Assembly (NCBI RefSeq): GCF_028769735.1
Contig: NC_088169.1
Span: forward strand, 39,780,729-39,844,728
Reading direction: 5' to 3'
Length of the DNA stretch: 64,000 nucleotides
DNA from: Zonotrichia leucophrys gambelii
Lineage: Eukaryota > Chordata > Aves > Passeriformes > Passerellidae
Position 1 is the stretch's first letter. Every line of letters begins with the position of its first letter. The notes under the pieces are model-generated. The model ran no database searches. It was given only the letters and a program-made list of their open reading frames with translations, and was not told where the DNA came from. The translations under genes were made by a program, and so were the position numbers. This document shows positions 59,101 to 64,000 of this stretch, in pieces.

Positions 59101-59863
59101 TCCCCCAGTCATGTCAAACAGTAGCTGTTTAAAAGGCACAAAAGATGTATACAATCAGGTTTCACTAGAAACTCCAAAAAGATTAATATCTTATTCCAAA
59201 ATTGAATGCTTTTTTCTCACCATGTTTATGGCTTCTGTCCCAAGGAGTGGATTTTGGCAGGAGGCAGTGGCTGGCTATTTTTGCATCAACAAATAGAGCA
59301 TCAGAATACTGTCAAGGCTACATTCAGAAAAGAATATTCCAGATAAAGGCTGCATTTGTAACTAACTACTATCATTTTCAGATAATTTTATGCACATATC
59401 AAATAATTTTCTTGGAGGAAATACACCACAATCCACAACCTTCCATAAAAGCACAAACTATCACATACAAAACATCAAAATACACTGACAATTTATAACC
59501 TTGCAAACTGATTTTTTTTTCTACAAAGCTTACGAAATAATAACTCAGCAGATTTGTTTCTTTTGTTTTTAACAGTAGCATCACAAGGGACTTTAATGGC
59601 AGTCAAGAAAGTGAAAGTTCATTTGTGTTTCTTTAAATTAAGAAGAAAATTGATCCCATTATGACTAACTGCAACACAGAGTCACCATGCATCAAGGTCT
59701 AAGTGCATAATCACTACCAGGAAAGGAACATAACAGCAACTGCAGGTGTAAGACTCCTACTTGCTGCTAACATCAGCTAGACAAACAGCCACACTGACTC
59801 TGGAAAAATTACTCTGCAAGTCTATCACACAGTTGCTTTCTTCTCATTGTTTTCTCACCCAGA

Positions 59864-59930
59864 CCCAAAAAACCCAAACAAAAACAACAAAAAATTAACA
59901 ACAAACACCCAACCAAAACCACACACAACA
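59864..59930. repeat. A/C-only low-complexity stretch (GU-rich in transcript)
   Basis: About 67 bp almost entirely A and C on the plus strand, with only two T. The PCCA transcript therefore carries a G/U-rich tract of UUGUU and GUGUGUG-like words. No phased repeat unit is visible. Confidence 0.8.
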
Positions 59931-62900
59931 GAGTCACTGGAACCATGGGCCAATCCTCCCAAACTATTCATCATGTTAAGAGACCCAACTCAGCATTCCC
60001 ATCCCCCCACCAAAACAGCTGCTCTGGAGGTTTGCAAGCAAGGACAGAAAAATGGCAAATTCAGAAAAGTATATCTTTCAATTACAGGTCAGCCAAAAGG
60101 CTTAGCTTAGTCTCAGGCCTATCTCCTTCCCAAATTCCAAAGACTGCTTTAGGTAACAGAAGGGACTTCTAAGAAAAGGTCTGCATTAATTTTAAGAAAC
60201 AGAAAACATTAAGCAAGCTAACCTAAATACAGAGGTCACTAGCAAACTCTTCTAAAGCAGGAAAGGAACAAACTGCTCTTGCAATTCTGCAGAACACCTG
60301 GCAAAGGATACTGGCATTTTTTTTAATGAAGCAATATAGATTTTTAACTTCACCTTAACATTTATGACAATACTGAATATTATGCAATTATTCTTTGAAG
60401 GAGGGAAATTACTTACATGGAAGTATATTTGAATGCATAAAGTAAAAGTACAACTTATTTGCTGATTCTAAAGAAAATACACCCACTTACATAAACCCAT
60501 ATTTTGTTACTCTACATAATGCTATCAGCATTATCATAAAATCATCCAAAGATTCCATGTTCAAATACCAATCCTTAAGAAATTGACCTCAGTATTTATA
60601 AAACCTTTGACAGATTCACTCAGTATAAATGCCATGGATCTCTTTTCTGTCAGCCAACAACAGCAACCAGAGTAGATACACAAAGACAGGACTGAATGCA
60701 CCAATTTTTACTGAATCACAATGAACAACATACCAGATATTCACCCACTGATTGTTTTTTGGAAATTTTGTTTTGGAAACAAAGGATCATTTATTGTGCC
60801 TCCCTTGCCTATTTTAAGAGAGAACAAAATTAAATTTCTGAAGAAGAAAAAATAAAGACCAGCAATTTTCAATACTCTAAATATCTACCAAATTCTTCAA
60901 AAGTACTGTCTACAGCTGTATCCTACACTCCATGAGTCATTCAGAAAATAATGGACAAAAAGACATGCTTTTGTTCAAATCACACACTGTGAGATTACAT
61001 GTGAACTGACCCTCCATGCATTAATTGAAGACAAAGCTTTGCTTTGAGCTCATTACTGTTCTTACAGATACACTGGCAAGTTTAGAAAGTTTAGTGTCCT
61101 TCTCAGTTTCCCAATTTAAGAAGTTTGTTCTAAAAGTACAGATGTGTACCAGGAAATAAGCCTGAGTTCCATAAGTTCCATCACTACTTTCAGTGCAAAA
61201 GAACAAAATAATGCATATGCAAAGAACGGGATAGGGAGAAAGAAAACAGAACAAAAATGTCTTCTGCAACTTCATTACAGTTTAACAACATAACAGTTAC
61301 AGTCTTCAATAAAAAGAAGAAACAGCAGGCAAGTTTTTCTCCCAACTATATTAATCAGAGTGTCTTGAAAAAAATATAAGCAGCCCTAGGGATAAAAAGA
61401 TAGATCATTTCACCAGCTCTCACCAGGGGTTTGATCTTCTAGAGCCACTGACATCAAGGAAAGCATGATTATGTCTTAATTGAGACTTTAAATAGTGCAT
61501 TTCAGAAAGCAAAATCACATTACCTTGTTTTATTATATTTTTAGAGAACTGAACACACCGGGTTTCTGAAACATAATTAAAGCTATTTTGAGACTGCAGC
61601 ACCAACCAAAAATTCAAACGTTTTTAGTCACCACATTATTGCAGTAAATTGTTAAGAAACTTTCCTAGGATCTGAGTGAAAAGATGAGAAATAGAAGGGT
61701 GGAGAAGATCTACAGGAATGTTTGTACTTTCTCCATTTCTGCTTAATCCTGCCAAAAAAATTGTTCCCATTTCACATCACCAACATTGTAACTAACATTA
61801 CCACACTATTTATATTTACTGTTAATAACAGCCACACCACTGTAGAACGTGCCTGGTTCAGAGTATTTAACTACCAAATTTCTATATTCAGCAGCAAAAC
61901 AAAGCAAAATAGCGTAAGTGAACACTTCCATTTCACTAAATTTTTTTGTTACTGGAAAACCAGGAACTGCCAACTAAAGTCAGTTATCCCAGTCGAATCC
62001 ATTGAGAACAGAGTTTGTTATAAATTAAGCCAGGAATCTTCCCTCTAAAAAGAACCTCTGGTACATGAGGCAGAACAGTGATAAAAGAAAGCTGCTAAAC
62101 TGCATGAAAATAACATGTAAAAGATAACCCCAGATTTGGTAAATCTTGGCAAACACCAAGTGTTTAAAATTCCTTTCAACTTAAACATCACCAGCACTCA
62201 GCAGAGTGTACTCAGCATCCCACAGAACCTGTACTTGTTTTTGTCTAGGAGCTGTACAAAAAAAAAAAAACAAAAAAAACCACAGCAACTGAAGTATGAA
62301 ATTTTTAGATTTCATTCTCAAATAGTCTCCTTAATGAGCAGGTGGTATCCTCTAACAACAAATAATCAACTCAATAGTAAGGGTCTGTATTACAACTAGA
62401 ACTCAAACCTACAGGAAATAGTTAAGGAAGGTACAAGGAACACCTGTCTCACAAATGCTAAGGACAAAAAGAACCACCATTCAAGAATCATATTCCTCAT
62501 CTAAGTTTTTTATCTTGAATCAAAAAGGTGCAAATTTTTCTCAAAAGCAGAAACAAATTTCTCTTGCTGCCTGCAAAGCAAGGTATTTCTTCAGCTACAT
62601 GGTTCATTTACTCCATAACAAAGTTGGTAGCTGCAATGGCTTTTTACTTTGAACTTCAATGTAGTATGTGCTTGTCCCTATTCTGAGCAAAATCAGTAGA
62701 CAACAACACATGATCTGCAGTGACTATGCATACAGCATCCACCCAGGACTTTGTTCAAACATTGTGAATGCAACTTCCTCCTAGCACTGCCCACTTTTAA
62801 GCAGCTGCATGAAAGCTTTTGGAAAAAAAATAAAATCAGACCATATCATCAGTTCATGATATACAAAAACCTTACTGAAGTAAAGAGGTTTTGAACAATA

Positions 62901-63419
62901 ATTTTTATAAATTCAGACAAAGTGAAAACAGCACCCTCTTGACTCTTCGGTCCTTTCAGAGAATGCAGCTCCATGATACAATACCACCAGCAGAGAAGCC
63001 AATTTTTAAACAGCTTTCTATTCCCAACCCAAAGTGCACTTCAGCACCTTCTCAGGGCTGCTGATACAGCTGTTCACCAGCTGTGCTACGAATCACCAAG
63101 ATGATCACTTAAAACCAGATACTTTTAACCTAGATCATTTCAGTGACCCAGTTTTGCAGAGCAGCCTCATAAACAGTCCAGGCATAAGCATAAGGGTTTT
63201 CACATACTGGGTAAAGTTCTTACAAACAGACTTCTCCCAAAAGAAAACTCAGCCTGCAATCGCATCCTCAAAATGCAAAGAATTCACATGTACAGCATAT
63301 TGAAATCCCCTGTGTTAAAGTATCTTTTAGAATTGCCTTTAGTTGTTATCTTGATTCCTTAGATACCTTGAAACAAGTATGTGCCATCAGTCACAGCCAA
63401 GCAAATCAAAATAACTTAC

Positions 63420-63473
63420 CAAACGTCTAGCAAATTCTTTATTTTCTGAAAGAAATCCATATCCTGGGTGTAC
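63420..63473 (-). CDS. PCCA: PCCA exon 6 (54 nt), biotin carboxylase N-terminal subdomain
   Basis: Eighteen whole codons reading VHPGYGFLSENKEFARRL, phase 0 at both ends. The GYGFLSEN motif is a hallmark of the biotin carboxylase N-terminal (preATP-grasp) subdomain of acyl-CoA, pyruvate and acetyl-CoA carboxylases. It corresponds to about residues 139-156 of the human protein. The acceptor is a pyrimidine-rich tract ending TTCCAAG before GTACAC, and the donor is TTG|GTAAGT, close to consensus. From memory, human has Cys where this sequence has the second Arg of ARRL, a substitution outside the motif. The next exon in the transcript lies 34.9 kb away at 28496 and continues the frame with [11 protein letters not shown], as expected. 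The preceding exon is outside the window. Confidence 0.97.
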
Positions 63474-64000
63474 CTTGGAAGACAAAAGAAAAAATTCAAG
63501 CTGATTGAGTTCTGAAACCACACACCAAAGTCAGTAGCACATTTTCAGATACTGGGGATGGTAAAGTAGATCACTAAGCATTTAAACAGGTTGAATACCT
63601 TAAGAAACTCTCTTAACACATTGATTTTTCTGTCCTAACTTAAGTTGTTGAGCTATCATTTCTGAAACAAACTTTCCTTATTTAACTAGGGAGAACAGGG
63701 TTGCTTGCAGAACAAATGGAGTGGTTTGCAGAGCAAACAGACATAGCCTTTGGTGATTTGCCTTTTGCTCTTTTAGCCCCATTGCAGATTGCCCCAAGTA
63801 TGCTCATCCACACTCTCCTCAGTAACCACTATAAAGTACTTAAAATTCTTAAGTCTTTTTAGCACACATCATTATTACTTCATCACTTTTATTTGTGAAG
63901 CAAGCTTCAGTGAAATTTACTAGTGACAGATGAGCTGTATTTATGCTAGCTTGAAAAGCTGACAGTAAAACCATACAAGTGAAAACACATCTTCCTCACT
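63474..64000 (-). other. PCCA: PCCA intron 5, 3' end
   Basis: The last 527 bp of the intron before exon 6. The 25-30 bases next to the acceptor are pyrimidine-rich on the transcript strand, as needed for 3' splice-site use. Nothing else is recognised. Confidence 0.85.

Larger units (their letters stand above)
28497..63419 (-). other. PCCA: PCCA intron 6 (34,923 bp, the largest here)
   Basis: One intron filling more than half the window. It holds a 3 x 23-bp tandem repeat (30809-30877), a 2 x 21-bp repeat (33841-33882), hairpins at 35051-35078 and 38160-38187, CR1 pieces (about 40458-40633, 54181-54570, 55498-56130) and an A/C-only low-complexity stretch (59864-59930). Patches such as 40040-40270, 41000-41170 and 53460-53640 look richer in GC than their surroundings, but I could not assign them to a repeat family. 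No exon joins in phase between exons 6 and 7, and the protein is continuous without one. No nested gene could be supported. Confidence 0.88.

Noticed and set aside
62261..62280. A-rich run considered as the tail of a processed pseudogene or SINE
   Set aside because: No gene-like or SINE-like sequence precedes it and no target-site duplication was seen.

Overview
The window is vertebrate intronic DNA, most likely from a bird. It holds an internal stretch of one nuclear gene, PCCA (the biotin-carrying alpha subunit of mitochondrial propionyl-CoA carboxylase), on the minus strand. Six coding exons with canonical AG/GT borders lie at 63473-63420, 28496-28365, 21900-21864, 16067-15989, 10342-10240 and 5150-5056 in transcript order. 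Their reading phases match at every junction. Joined, they give 500 nt with no stop, covering about residues 139-305 of the roughly 728-residue protein (c.415-914, exons 6-11 in human numbering as I recall it). The first exons (mitochondrial targeting peptide, start of the biotin carboxylase domain) lie beyond 64000. The later exons (rest of the carboxylase, BT linker, biotinyl domain) lie beyond position 1. No other gene, RNA gene or promoter could be supported.

Layout: 1-5055 is the start of the intron after exon 11. From 5056 to 28496, five exons are separated by introns of about 5-6.5 kb. One 34.9-kb intron (28497-63419) fills more than half the window, and 63474-64000 is the end of the intron before exon 6. 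The avian call rests on four pieces of CR1 retroposon (8741-9265 and 54181-54570 clear on the plus strand, 55498-56130 clear on the minus strand, about 40458-40633 weaker) and on PCCA introns that are short for the gene. CR1 also occurs in turtles and crocodilians, so bird is likely but not proven.

The exons shown encode the central, ATP-binding part of the biotin carboxylase domain: the GYGFLSEN motif, the MGDK lysine, the Gly-rich ATP-grasp loop [11 protein letters not shown], the RHIEIQ strand and the ERECS...[10 protein letters not shown] segment. PCCA works with PCCB to carboxylate propionyl-CoA in the mitochondrial matrix.

The rest is ordinary intron sequence with simple repeats. The most notable are a perfect 33-copy GGGAAA array (6709-6906), a perfect 3 x 23-bp repeat (30809-30877), A17 and G17 runs 89 bp apart, two perfect hairpins (35051-35078, 38160-38187), and a pair of opposite-facing CR1 copies at 54-56 kb. 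I found no undescribed biological system; the findings are small structural points in intron DNA.
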